A DNA stretch of 64,000 nt from Arbacia lixula (GCA_963669155.1 OZ022581.1:21103225-21167224); one strand, 5' to 3'. Shown: positions 1-10,950, numbered from the stretch's first letter. The notes: generated by a model from the letters alone, not told the origin. Program-made: numbers and translations.

Positions 1-600
1 AAAGAGCATATACACCCAGCCCCCTTAGGTCATTACAGATACATTCATACCAGTAACATCTGTTCTTTTAGAAAAACAAAATCATTAAAATGAAAATAAA
101 CATAATTGAAGTGCATATACCCCCGGCCCCTCAGATCATTGGCTAGACAATTATATATCATTAAAATATTCTGATGCAATGCTTATATCATGTAGACTTT
201 TGGAAAAACAATCATCAAAATTGAAAAAATTATGGAAATAAATATAATAAAAAATAAGCATTGCATAAAATAATACTATTTTCATTACCATTCCATAAAG
301 GGTACGGATTTAAGTTCAGCCGTGTTGGTTCAGTTTAATAGCTAAGTTATATAACCTTAAAGGACAACATCACATTTAGAACCAAGGTGATTTGTAATTT
401 GGAAACAAAAAACAAACAAAAAACACTGAACTTTGCTTACCAATAGTTTCAGGGAAATCTGACGAACTAATAGAACAATGAATGTGTCCCAAAATTAGCA
501 TCTAAAAGATTCATTGAATAATGCCAATATGAATGTCATATGGGGACAAAGAAAGTTCATGAATGCATTTACAGAATGACAAATTTCTTGTGAAACTTGT
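1..600. other. AT-rich intergenic DNA
   Basis: No gene is seen. Two imperfect copies of a short segment, near 5-30 and 110-135 (GCATATAC followed by a C-rich run), repeat about 105 bp apart. Confidence 0.4.
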
Positions 601-602
601 GT

Positions 603-880
603 TTTCTTGATATTTATTTTTTTTCATTACCTCTTAATGTTTTACACTAGTAATTACCAGTTAACTGTTATTATCTTGCTATTTCATTTACTGAGTTGTT
701 TTTATATGATTGATATTTAATTACCTCTTACGTGTACGCTGATAATTCATACTTTGTTTCCATTTAAATTTATTATGTTGTACTAGTTTTAGTTACTTTC
801 TGTTTAAATTGTAAAGCACTTAGAAACCGTATTTTACATGTATTAAGCGCTATATAAGAACTCCGTATTATTATTATTTC
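603..880 (+). repeat. LINE/SINE 3'-tail-like remnant
   Basis: The stretch ends in AAGCGCTATATAAGAAC followed by an ATT microsatellite (about 855-880). That arrangement is typical of 3' ends of CR1/L2-like elements and the SINEs that use them. No coding part remains. A minus-strand relative with AAT repeats and a GCGC core lies near 43625-43705. The assignment comes from the tail alone. Confidence 0.4.
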
Positions 881-1142
881 CCATTACTTATAGCGGTCCA
901 TCAGGGTAGAGAAGTTGCATGTTATGAGACGCCAACCTTATGAATAGCAAGCCTGCCCCTGCATACCGGTAGGTACAACATTATAGCCCAGTGGTTGAGC
1001 GTACCTTTAAAATAACCCAATCAGAGTACTGCTTCTACGGGATTTTTTTAGTTGGAGTTTTGCAGAAGTACGAGAGTGACATATACAGACTAAATCAACA
1101 CCATCTCTACAATGGAACTCCCTTTTATTTGAATAGTACAGG

Positions 1143-1274
1143 GGGCCGTCTTCAAAAATGCTGTGGTTGATATGAATTGATCGAAAGTTCAATCTCCTTT
1201 CTCTAATCTAGAGTTACGATCAATATCAATCGCATGTCTTTGATCAATCAAAATTCTTTATACAACACGGCCCA
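1143..1274. mobile_element. Small imperfect foldback repeat
   Basis: The left end GGGCCGT and right end ACGGCCC face each other. The interior holds inverted GATCAATAT/ATGAATTGATC-like pieces. A diverged relative, with GGACCCCC and GGGCCC ends and a GATTGAT core, lies at about 9951-10078. It is probably a decayed MITE; no target duplication could be shown. Confidence 0.35.
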
Positions 1275-1428
1275 GGTATTTCAAAATTCAGGCATGATAA
1301 TTGACTGATCAGGGGTCTCCATAGGAAACCTTGCATTAAGAACCATCACAGTAATAAACATGCATTGGATGTACATGTACCTACATGTACCTTCGGTAAC
1401 TTCCTTCTAAATCTACATGCACGTACTG

Positions 1429-1627
1429 TATACGCCATATATTTCGCAGGGATTTTATTTTCCCAAATTTTGCGAATCTGGACTATTCGCAAATTTAACA
1501 ACACGCAAAATTATGAATACGATGAGCACATGTACTACTAGTACTGGTACTCCAAAATCGCAGATTTAACCACTCGCCAAATTGTCGTGAAGTCCTGATT
1601 CAAAAAAATCGAAATATATGGCGTATA
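1429..1627. mobile_element. MITE with 18-bp perfect inverted ends
   Basis: TATACGCCATATATTTCG at 1429-1446 is exactly inverted at 1610-1627. The outer TA on both sides fits a TA target duplication, as in Tc1/mariner-type elements. The interior repeats short TTCGCAAATT-like motifs on both strands and has no coding capacity. Confidence 0.65.
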
Positions 1628-1827
1628 GTTATAGTACATGTCGTGGACAATAAACATGAAGACACCTATTTCTCTGCCCTCTCTAATGGACACACAACAA
1701 GAGTGTGAACACCCAATAATACACCAGCTAATCAAATTGCATGCATGTCTTTTCAAAATGTATTGATGTATTTGCCTTTTCCTTACCACATGAACATGGT
1801 GGATTCATTACAAGCACATATAAATTC

Positions 1828-1846
1828 ACACACACACACACACACA
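1828..1846. repeat. (AC)n microsatellite
   Basis: A run of AC dinucleotides in otherwise featureless DNA. Confidence 0.8.
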
Positions 1847-2010
1847 AAGCACAAATATAATCTGACTACATAACATCTGTACACCATTCAGGATTCAGCG
1901 AAGCTTACACAAGAAATTAAGTCACTATGTAAATAGCAATATAAATGAATATTAGCACAGCATGTAATAGTCCTAAACTAGAGCAATTCGACTGCCACGC
2001 AGTCGATAAA

Positions 2011-3420
2011 TATGCCTCCACCTCTTTGCTATTCTCAGAAAATGTGTATGTTTGGTGGACAATGTACCATTGCTCCTATGTGAAATGAAAATATCACATT
2101 GTTTTTTCAAGTTAGCCAAGTTTGACAATGTTCATTGACTTTTGACCTCTTATTTCTTTGACTTCCAATCTAACCAGTCTGTCTAAATCCATCCTTGTAT
2201 CAATTTTGTTTAAAATTAGCCAATTTTGGGTGAAGTTCATTGACCTCCAGGACCTTCAGGAATTTTACCCAAACATCACCAGTCTACCTCCATGAAGTGA
2301 TACATCTCTGTACTATGTTTAGTTTGATTTCAATTAGTATTGGATTCAATGTGAAAAATATCTATTTGGGGGCAAATTTTAACCAATTTTGGCAAAGTTC
2401 ATTGACCTTTGATCCCTGACCTTTGAGAAATTTCACCAAAAATGTCATCAGTCTAGTAGTGATCCATCTTTGCACCATGTTTGGTTGGTATTGCTTTATT
2501 GAATCTGGATATATTTTGAAAATTATCACTTTGGGGGTAATTTTTAGCTATTTTTTTGGAAAAGCCCATTGACCTTTGACCTTTGAACTCTCGGGAGTTT
2601 TACCCAAACTGTCACCAGTCTACCTCCATGAAGTGATAAATCTCTGTACCATGTTTGGTTAGAATTGTGCGATTGGATTTGGATTTGGATTTATTGTGAA
2701 AAAATATCAATTTTTGCAAAGTTCACAGACCTTTGACCTCTGACCTTCCAGCAATTTTACCAACAATGTCATCAGTCTACCCCCAAGTAGTGATCCATCG
2801 TTTCACTATGTTTGGTTGAAATTGAACCATTGGATTTGGATTTATTGTGAACAATTTAAATTTTGAGGCAATTTCTAGCCAATTTGGGAAAAGTTCATTG
2901 ACCTTTGGCCTCTGAAATTTCAGGAATTTTAACAAAAATGTCACCAATCTATCCCCAAGTAGTGATCTATCCTTGTACCATGTTTGATGAGAATTGCATC
3001 CTTGGATTTGGATTTATTGTGAAAAAGGTCAATTTTGGGCAAATTTTCACAAATTTCATTGACCTTTGACCTCTGACTTTCCAGGAATTTTACCAAAAAT
3101 GTCACCAGTCTATCCCCAAGTAGTGATCCATCTTTGTACCATGTTTAATGAGAATTGCATTCTTGGATTTGGATTTATTGTAGAAAAGGTCATTTTTGGG
3201 CAATTTTTACAAAGTTCATTGACCTTTGACCTCAATCAGATTTGACCCAAATTTTGCACACTTCATTAGTTTCATGCAATACATACATGTACCAAGTTTG
3301 AAGCAAATCTGCTGAATGGTTCTCAACATACTGCCTAAACGGATTCGGGACGGACGGACGGACGGACGGACGGACAACCCGAAAACATAATGCCTCCGGC
3401 CACTTCGTGGCGGAGGCATA
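2011..3420. mobile_element. Non-coding repeat element with ~160-bp tandem units
   Basis: About eight diverged units of roughly 110-173 bp each carry CATTGACCTTTGACC, then ACCAGTCTA..CCAAGTAGTGATCCATC, then GGATTTGGATTTATTGTG. A GGAC minisatellite follows at about 3352-3375. The end is a tight hairpin (3391-3418) with CCTCCGGCCAC opposite GTGGCGGAGG. The left end starts ATGCCTCCACC, the inverse of the right end GGAGGCAT, so the unit may be a TIR-bounded transposon. A second copy, 5'-truncated and split by another transposon, is at 16574-17410 plus 19534-19657. No ORF of note is present. Confidence 0.65.
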
Positions 3421-4149
3421 AAAATAGGCATAAATCAGATAATTAAAGCAATAAAATATGATCTATCAGTCCATATTACAAGCATTATTGCAGTCAATGA
3501 CTATTCTGGGTGTCATCAACCTATATATATTAATGTAAACTGAATTGTAAACTTGCCATTTGGATATTAAAAATATGACCTCCTGCATTGAGTGTTATAT
3601 TGCCATAGGTTTCCTTCTGTTTTGACGCTAAAACAGAATAATGCAGACACCAACATACCAGTGTTTGTTTCACCCTTGCATGTGAAAGGTAGTATATCCC
3701 TTTTATTAGCACTAAAAAATTAAATTCTTCTTAAAAGACATTGTGAAGTACAAAATTATCTTATAACACAGAATTACAAAAATACATCTTAAACTAATAA
3801 ACATCTATACAAAATAAATCTAGAAACTAACAATGAAAGCTTTTATTTGCCTTTATAACTAATTTACTTTCAGCCTCTTATTACAAATGATTAATTTGTC
3901 ATGATTGGTTATGGGAGGGTAGAGTAATACAAGACATAATTTTTTCTTCCCCCTCACATGCAAAGTTAGTTTTTAATGTGTGGATATCAAACTAGGGTGA
4001 GGATTCACTATATACATGAACATGTACAGCTTAGATTTTAACACAAGAGTTGTAGTATGAGATATATACAATGGTACAAACACTACAGGAATCATAATAA
4101 GTATGCCCAAGGATTACCCAAAATAGATTAGGAATGTTATCCATATTGT
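3421..4149. other. Intergenic, nothing recognised
   Basis: AT-rich sequence with short spurious ORFs only; no repeat family was identified. Confidence 0.4.
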
Positions 4150-5221
4150 ACACCAAACTGCTGTCAACTTGAACAGAAATTTCTGCAATTGCCCATTTGT
4201 CTCTAAAAGCTTTGTTTGTGACAAATTTGTTTGCAAACTATAAGGAAGTTAAGGGCAGATTATGACAGATCCTTTACTCTGCTTTTGTTTTGAAAAGTAA
4301 TGAGGAATCATTAAAAAAATCAGACATGTAAGATATTTGTAAAATTGACTGATTTCTTCACTTTCTGACATCTTGTGCATTTGTGGGATTCATCCAATGT
4401 TAAAGATTGTCAGTCCCTTTTGCAAGCTTAAAATTTGAAATCATCTGTCACGATCGTAAATTAAAGAAAGTGTGATTCAAGACCATTTCTAAGAATATAG
4501 CATGTTGAAGCTTTCTGTATATGTAAAAAAATTCAGCCGTTAAATTTCAAACCGACTTTTTTCGTACCACGAAAAAAGTATTAGTCTTTGTTACAGTATC
4601 TATGTGGTTATTATGCGTGTGTGAAATCCTAATTTTATGAGTAACTACCAAACTTTGGAGATGATTCCTTCTGAAGAACAATTTTTTTCATAATGCGTTT
4701 TATAATTTAATTAACAGATTAATCAATAAAGCAGATATTTCAACACAAGCTGCTAAGAGCCTGGGGTAAAGACTATTAATCAGACGTTGTTTACGTGCAT
4801 TATTTGAATTTTACACTACGTATCAGTTTCAAATTGTGAATATAGAGCTTGCTAACACTTCTCTATATGTTTTGCCAATGTTTCGACGGTTTTGTGGTGA
4901 TCTGAAAAAGGGACTAGCTGTCTTTAAGCAGTGTATTATCATTATCGGTTTTTGTGTGCGTTTGCGTGCAGAAAAGATATTTTACTTGAAAAACTTGTTT
5001 ATTTGTGTTTGCTGATACCTGTTATGCTCATGGAAGTATTGATGACATTAACAGAACAGGACAAGCAAAAAGCGACTCTAAATTTCTTTTGTTCTCTCTG
5101 AGAAGCCGTTGCCACACAATCATGTTCATAATTGTTCAAACACCTGAAGAGCACCTTTTGAAAACAAATAACTTTTCAGCGGCGTGGAGCATGGGTTCAA
5201 AGAGAGAAAGCAGTATCCCTG
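4150..5221. mobile_element. Partial copy of the 7-bp-TSD transposon family
   Basis: The segments at 4165-4400 and 4930-5221 match the interior and right part of the complete copy at 42281-43017. Shared pieces include GACAAATTTGTTTGCAAACT, TGACATCTTGTGCATTTG and TCTCTGAGAAGCCGTTGCCA. The right end TATCCCTG stops at 5221 and is followed by GTTTGAC, which fits the family's target preference. The usual left end CAGGGATGTG is missing. The middle, 4400-4930, is unrelated to the other copies or strongly diverged. Confidence 0.65.
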
Positions 5222-5939
5222 GTTTGACAATCATTTCATGCACATCATTGACATTCTACCCCTTTGCCTCTCTCACAAAATAAATCGATGGTGACCACCC
5301 TGACAGTAACATATAGTATACATAGTGAGATGACTGACACATGGATATTTCAATAGCAGAGATGGAGACTTGGCAAGCAGTCGATATGAGATTACTTTAA
5401 GATGGCGATTAGAAAAAGAGTTTTATTTCAGAAAACACTATAAGTTCAATTGCAATCAGCAAGAAAAAAGCTAATAATTTAAGATGACATTGCACGCTGA
5501 CAGCAACTAAATGCATTAAGGAATACAATTAAATTTACATTGACACATAAAACAATATCCAACATAAACCCAACTTTTGAAGAAAAGAAGCAGGTGCAGT
5601 TGTTCAAGGTGCAATAGAAATTGCCAAGTATTTGAAAACATTTTGTGCAAAGTAAAGATCCATAGTAGGAAATAAAGCCAGTCAAGCCTGGACTATCTCT
5701 ATGGGGTGATGCCATACACACAGACATGCAAGAAAAATGTGTGACCCATCACCCCTCATCAATGCTTTTCTGTCCTCATAATTAAGACAGTGAATGATTT
5801 CTGACACTGTAATCATACTTGAATTATTCCATCCACAAATTCACTCATTGTGGTGATTCCATGGAAGGAGAAGTCATTGATTTTGTTACAAAATCACAAA
5901 ATATACAGATATAATGTACTACAATGCAATTCAAATATT
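5222..5939. other. Intergenic, nothing recognised
   Basis: No conserved coding frame or repeat was identified. Confidence 0.35.
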
Positions 5940-6925
5940 GTAAATAGTCAGTAGTCATGCAATTCAGCTATGCAAAAATAATAACAAACATTGAATTGAG
6001 TGTTCTACTACAAATATATAGCTTGTTGCAGAAGGAATGAATTGGGTCCCTTCACGTACACCAGGTGAAAATTTCACTTTAAAATGGAAAGAAAAATATT
6101 CAATTTTTATACTTTTTTTAACAGTGCTTATAAAAAATGTTCTATTATACCTCTTACTATTCAGAGTTTCCGTAAACATTCACTGCAGCAAAAACATACA
6201 TAACTTGTTATTGCAAAATGTTCTCTCCTTAGGGCAGCAAAAGGCAAAAACATGTTAATTGTAAATAGTCAGAAGTCATGCAATTCAGCTAAGGCAGCAC
6301 AATAATAGCAAACATTGAATTGAATCGGTTTCATAACAACTACAAATACATGTATGTATACAGCTTGTTGCAGAAGTAATGAATCGGGTCCCTTCACATA
6401 CACCAGGTGAAAATTGTATTTTTAAATGGAAAGAGAAATGTTCAAATTTTTATTGTTTTTTTAAGAGTGATTAGATAATTTATATTATAAAACACCTCTT
6501 ACTATTCATTGTTGTTGTAAAAATTAACTGCAGCAAACATACATAACCTGTTATTGCAAAATGTTCTCTCTATAGGGAAGCAAAAGACAAAAAAAATGTT
6601 AATTGTAAATAGTCAGTAGTCATGCAATTCAGCTATGGCAGCAGAATTATAATAAACATTTAATTGAATTGGTTTCATAACTACTACAAATATACAGCTT
6701 GTTGCAGAAGGAATGAATCGGGTGCCTTCATGTACACCAGGTGAAAATTGTATTTTTAAATGGAAAGAAAAATGTTTTTTTTTTTTAACAGTGATTAGAT
6801 AATTTATATTATAAAACACCTCTTACTATTCAGTTACTGTAAAACATTCACTGCAGCAAACATACATAATCTGCTCTTGCAAGATATTCTCTTTATAGGG
6901 CAGCAATAGGCCAAAAAATATTGGT
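5940..6925. repeat. Three-unit tandem repeat, ~320-344 bp units
   Basis: Each unit starts GTAAATAGTCAG(T/A)AGTCATGC, at 5940, 6261 and 6605. Each then contains CTTGTTGCAGAAG.AATGAAT.GGGT, ACACCAGGTGAAAAT and CACTGCAGCAAA. The units differ by scattered substitutions and small indels, so the array is not recent. Short ORFs in it lie at matching places in each unit but are not conserved, so it appears non-coding. Confidence 0.8.
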
Positions 6926-7158
6926 TCATGGTAAGAACTTATTAAGTGAATGTTATTTTCCCCTTTTCATGGAGTTCATTTCAAGTATGATAAATGTTGG
7001 ATGCTGAATAGAAGACATATATATCTCATACAAAAAGAGATCCCCTAGCCATTCATAGCTACCACTAACATTCACCACAGCAAAAGACATGCACCATTTT
7101 CACAATTTCCTTCTTGCGAGCATCCTCATACAAGTGTGGTTCAACCCATGAGATGGAA
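6926..7158. other. 3' flank of the SDR gene
   Basis: This lies downstream of the minus-strand SDR gene and is probably partly 3' UTR or flank. It has a short CA-rich run at 7193-7216 and nothing else recognised. Confidence 0.35.
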
Positions 7159-7164
7159 TTTATT
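7159..7164 (-). promoter_or_regulatory. Candidate polyadenylation signal (AATAAA)
   Basis: Minus-strand AATAAA about 75 nt after the SDR stop codon, a plausible position for 3'-end formation. The hexamer alone is weak evidence. Confidence 0.4.
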
Positions 7165-7238
7165 GAGAGTCACATGAATTTGCAGACTTTTTTACACACA
7201 CATTCACACACAAACAAACCCTACAAGTAGTTGGGTTC

Positions 7239-8417
7239 TCACACATTGCGAGCACAGCGAACCTCATGCTCCGTCATGTGAGGTACCACCTTCAGTAGCT
7301 CCTCTATACCCTGTCGAACCGTGATGGTCGGCTTGAAGCCCAGCTTGCGCAGCTTGGCATACGAGACCTCGTAGTCCCTCTTGTCCTTGTCCTCCCCATT
7401 CTGGGAAGTGGTGATCTTGCACTCCGGTACCAGCTCCTGGATGGTGTCGGCGATCTCGCGCTTGGTCATGTTCATGGACTCGTGGCCGACATTGTAGGCT
7501 TGACCGCGCATGGCCGCATGGTGATCAATGGCCAGCAGGAAGGCCCTGGCAGCATCCTGGACATGCAGGAAGGTCCGACGGAAGCTACCCTGGTATAGGT
7601 CAAAGTGCTTCAGGGTCACCGCCTTGTGGGTCAGGTCGTTGACCAGCAGGTCGAGCCGTAACCGAGGCGAGATCCCAAACACGGTCGCCAGGCGGAGCCC
7701 GACCCCGCCCACCGACCGGGCTAGCTCCTCCCCCCTGGCCTTGGTAGATCCATAGAGGGTCAGCGGGCTGATTGGCGTCGCCTCCGTGCAGGTGCCGTCC
7801 ACCGCCCCGTAGCAGGAACCCGTGGACGCATAGATCAGCTTCTGGTCACGCCGCAGGTTCTTGACGACATTGGCTGTGCCTTCCTCATTGACCTCCCGTG
7901 CCTCGTCCGGGTCCTTCTCACAGGCCGGGTACCCGACAATTGCCGCAAGGTGGATTATTACCTCACAGTCGCGCATCTCTCGTGCCAGCTTGTCATTGTC
8001 ACGGATATCACCCCGGACAACGGTCAGATTCGAGGAGCCCACGATGGGCAGCAGCGGCTGGATACCCCAGCTGAGCCGGTCAAAGATCTTGACCTGGTGA
8101 CCTCTGGCTAGGAGCAGGGGCACGATGGTGGTCCCAAGGTAGCCTGCACCTCCCGTCACCATCACCTTGAACACCTCCCCACTGTTCATCTTGTGGTGGT
8201 GGTGGTGGGACACCGCATTTAGTTGATTGCTCCCACTCCAGCTGTTGCCATCACTCCATCCGTTGCTATCACTTCGTCCATTGCTCTCACCTCTTCCATT
8301 CCTCTCACTCCGTCCGTTGTTCTCGCTCCGTCCATTGCTCTCACTCTGTCCGTTGTTCTCGCTCTGTCCGTTGCTCTCACTCTGTCCATTGCTGTCACTG
8401 GGTCCGTTGACAATCAT
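7239..8417 (-). CDS. Extended SDR: NAD-dependent epimerase/dehydratase family protein
   Basis: A 392-residue protein in one uninterrupted coding exon. Residues 1-66 are about ten 6-residue repeats of the form S-(D/E)-(S/N)-N-G-(Q/R), followed by five histidines at 71-75. The catalytic domain starts near residue 83. It has the Rossmann dinucleotide motif GGAGYLG (89-95), an acidic residue D113 after the second strand as in NAD-preferring enzymes, GDIRD (136-140), HLAA (156-159), the S/T pair 198-199 and the active-site pair Y222/K226 in YGSTK. From residue 83 on, the length of about 310 fits an extended SDR such as nucleotide-sugar epimerases or dehydratases; the substrate cannot be named. The ATG at 8417 was chosen because the frame further upstream offers only TTG, and because a good splice acceptor (pyrimidine-rich, then CAG) lies just upstream on this strand with the exon starting at 8426. 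That implies an upstream non-coding exon. An internal ATG (residue 77) would drop the repeat tail. The body is much richer in G+C and CpG than its surroundings. An intronless coding region of this kind could reflect retroposition or horizontal transfer, which is inference. Confidence 0.85.
   Translation of the reverse strand: MIVNGPSDSNGQSESNGQSENNGQSESNGRSENNGRSERNGRGESNGRSDSNGWSDGNSWSGSNQLNAVSHHHHHKMNSGEVFKVMVTGGAGYLGTTIVPLLLARGHQVKIFDRLSWGIQPLLPIVGSSNLTVVRGDIRDNDKLAREMRDCEVIIHLAAIVGYPACEKDPDEAREVNEEGTANVVKNLRRDQKLIYASTGSCYGAVDGTCTEATPISPLTLYGSTKARGEELARSVGGVGLRLATVFGISPRLRLDLLVNDLTHKAVTLKHFDLYQGSFRRTFLHVQDAARAFLLAIDHHAAMRGQAYNVGHESMNMTKREIADTIQELVPECKITTSQNGEDKDKRDYEVSYAKLRKLGFKPTITVRQGIEELLKVVPHMTEHEVRCARNV
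8225..8402 (-). repeat. 18-bp coding minisatellite in the SDR N-terminus
   Basis: Roughly ten 18-bp units alternate Ser-acidic codons with Asn-Gly codons in the SDR frame. Units differ mainly by single substitutions (Q/R, D/E, S/N). Being a multiple of 3, copy-number change keeps the frame. The tail is predicted to be disordered and hydrophilic. Confidence 0.8.
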
Positions 8418-8649
8418 AGTGCAATGCTGCAAGATAAGAAGGATAAATATTCAAATTATGGTTAGTACTCTCACTCAGTCGTTCGGCAAGATATGATACA
8501 CATGAATGAGTGAATGGTTTCTTCATCCAACATCTAAAATGAACAACAAACTGTTGACAATGCCACATACACAAGTAGGTTTTCTCAGGACATTGCATTT
8601 TGACCCAACAGACTTCTTCTGAATCCTCAGGCAGGCCAATTGAACCATG

Positions 8650-8715
8650 GACCCTACCACATGGTAGGGTCAGCAGCTTGACGTGCAAGACGTACACCCT
8701 ACCACGTGGTAGGGT
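8650..8715. promoter_or_regulatory. Paired 20-bp palindromes with E-box-like centres
   Basis: ACCCTACCACGTGGTAGGGT (8696-8715) is a perfect 20-bp palindrome centred on CACGTG. A near copy at 8651-8670 has the centre CACATG and is otherwise symmetric, including flanking G/C. They are 45 bp apart start to start and lie about 230-290 bp upstream of the SDR ATG on its strand. CACGTG is the classical bHLH E-box core (Myc/Max, USF, MITF types). The long symmetric arms are unusual for an E-box alone and could also mark a small foldback. A regulatory role is inference. Confidence 0.45.
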
Positions 8716-8739
8716 CCAGGTTTGAATAAAGCTGTGCAT

Positions 8740-10300
8740 GAGGAATTTGCAGAGGCTCCTTTGATATCTCTTGGGGGCCCTTTTAAACTAGGGGCTCCTT
8801 TTGTTTTGCTTTCCTAGAGCAAATAGTCCTGAGACCCAATTTAATGTTGTCACTGTCTTATTTGCCAAAGTCATACAGGAAAGAGACTCGAAATGTTCAG
8901 ACTAGAACACTCAAACCAACACAGCTGCTACTGTAAGAAGATACTGCAGAATGTTTGAAGAATATGTTTGTGTCTGTTAAACAGTCTGTAAATAGACTAT
9001 GTTGGTATATATGCCCATCGTGTTTATTCCTTCAATCAATTTGCTTGAATAACTAGAGGAGACAGAGTGAATGAACACACTGTTGTTACATAATTTGAAG
9101 AGGGTTACATACATGTGCAGGTGTGGAGCACCCTTAGTAACAGTTGCCCCGGTAAACAAACATCTATGACTGCACAGTCTATAAAACGCTTCTCTAGCAA
9201 CTACTGGTACTAATTTTGAGGACAAGTACTTGTGAACAACAAGTTATTCTCCAGAGGACGGACAGAACACACTGCCCAAAACTTCAAGACTAAACTCTTT
9301 CAGATATTGAAAGCACTCTGGTTGGTTTTCAAACATACCAAATTTTTAGCACAGTTTTCCTCTTTCTTTTTTCTTTTTTCTGTATACCGGTAACTACTTA
9401 ATGACTAGTTCTCAACTCCCATTACCACCATTTTTGCATTTTGGTTTAAACACTAACAAACAAAGCTACATTACATGTTCAAGCAGTCTTGTGATAAGAA
9501 TAAAATGAAAGTCCTTCTCTCCCATTTTCACTCTTTCCTCTTATTTTTTCACCCCATAAATTATTAAAATCTCCTGAAACTAGACAACAACATGGTGTTA
9601 CCAACAGTACAAATACTATTTATCAATGATCAGGGATAAACCTTGGAATACTGACATGTTGCAAATTGCTTTATAAAGTGCTTGCGTCACTTTCTGTTTA
9701 TAATTGAAATCAATAAGTGTTTGATACACCTAAATGTACAGTAATTAAAGCATTCATTTGACAGACAAATTCTATAAGCCATAGCATGAACAACAGCATA
9801 AGGTCCAGGCAGTTTGTGAGTTATGAAACTTGGCATTTTTGTTGTTGTTGTTATAGGGGCTCGTTTTGGGATTGCAGGCACTCAACCTCATACTCCCTGA
9901 GTCCCTGTGTATTTTTTTTTCATACCTTCAGAGCAAGTCTGATAAACCTGGACCCCCATCTCATAAAAAAGTTGTGATTGATCTGAATCAAGCGCTTGTC
10001 TAAGCCCCTATCTCTAATTTGGAGAGTTACGATTGATACGAATTACTCGTCAAGTCAAAACTTTAAAAGACAGGGCCCAACAAACAGTGTCACAAATGAG
10101 GTCTAAGCCTGAGAGTTCAAGAACATGAACATTCTATTTGAGAATCAATGCTTTTTCACCGCATGATGTGACACAATGGGTATGTAAAGGAGACAAGTTG
10201 TCAAAAGAGGTGCACGTATTGATGTACCCACACAAAAAAATCACACACACTGATAGTCATGACACCATCCTACATGTACATCTAGGTAATCACCAGTTAC
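8740..10300. other. Intergenic region upstream of the SDR gene
   Basis: This may hold the promoter and a non-coding first exon of the minus-strand SDR gene, but no donor or TATA box could be assigned. A decayed palindrome relative of 1143-1274 lies at about 9951-10078. No other gene is seen. Confidence 0.3.
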
Positions 10301-10950
10301 AATGAAAGGAACAACTGAACTAAGAATGCACTATCATTATTTCTAGCCACGTGGGTGTTGGTAGCCTTGTGTCCATGCTGTCAGACATTTATATTGTATA
10401 CCAAACACAGGTTAGGTATTCATCAGGTAATATGAAAGGAATGTCTCAACTACAGACAACTAGAATTGCAAAATCATGATTTTTTTTTTGTATAGTGTTT
10501 TCACATATCTCAAGGGCGTTGGTAGCCTTGTGTCCATGCTGTCAGACATTTATATTGTGTACCAAACTTTTCAAACACAGGTTAACTATTCATTAGGTAC
10601 AATGAAAAGAACGCCTGAACTAGAATAGCAAAGTCATGATTATTATTTTGAATGGTGTTTGTTTTCACATGTCTCAAGGGCGTTGGTAGCCTTGTGTCCA
10701 AGCTGTCGGACATTTATATTGTTTACCAATCTTTTCAAACACAGGTTAAGTATTCATCAGGTACAATGAAAGGAACGCCTGAACTAGAAATGCAAATCAT
10801 GATTATTTTTTGTTGTTGAAAGGTGTTCTCACATGTCTCAACAGCATAGGTTGCCTTGCTTCTAAGCTATCTGACATTTTAAATGTATCTTCAAAACTTT
10901 TCAAACACAAGTTCATGATGTTCTTGATAATATCAATAGTGCACAGTTTA
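10300..10950. repeat. Four-unit tandem repeat, ~161-164 bp units
   Basis: Units are anchored by GGTAGCCTTGTGTCC.GCTGTC.GACATTT near 10361, 10522, 10686 and (degenerate) 10850. Each is followed by ATTCATCAGGTA.AATGAAAGGAA.G and CAAATCATGATT. Spacing is 161, 164 and 164 bp. The repeats are long and abut each other with no spacers, so this is a satellite-type array and not a CRISPR array. Confidence 0.8.

Noticed and set aside
3216-3431. 71-codon minus-strand ORF with Arg-Pro-Ser repeats
   Set aside because: It is created by the GGAC minisatellite and the hairpin end of a non-coding repeat.
5964-6819. Similar short ORFs in each 330-bp unit as a small gene family
   Set aside because: Frames shift between units and stops are not conserved.
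8206-8225. Engineered His-tag in the SDR
   Set aside because: The five His codons come from a natural CAC repeat next to the minisatellite; nothing else suggests a construct.
8418-8432. Five extra N-terminal residues for the SDR
   Set aside because: They would need a TTG start, and a splice acceptor cuts through this stretch.
8223-8496. Plus-strand Leu/Ser/Pro-rich ORFs over the SDR repeat tail
   Set aside because: They are antisense shadows of the 18-bp minisatellite; low-complexity in every frame.
10300-10950. CRISPR array
   Set aside because: Units are about 162 bp, abut each other, have no spacers and lie in a eukaryotic genome.
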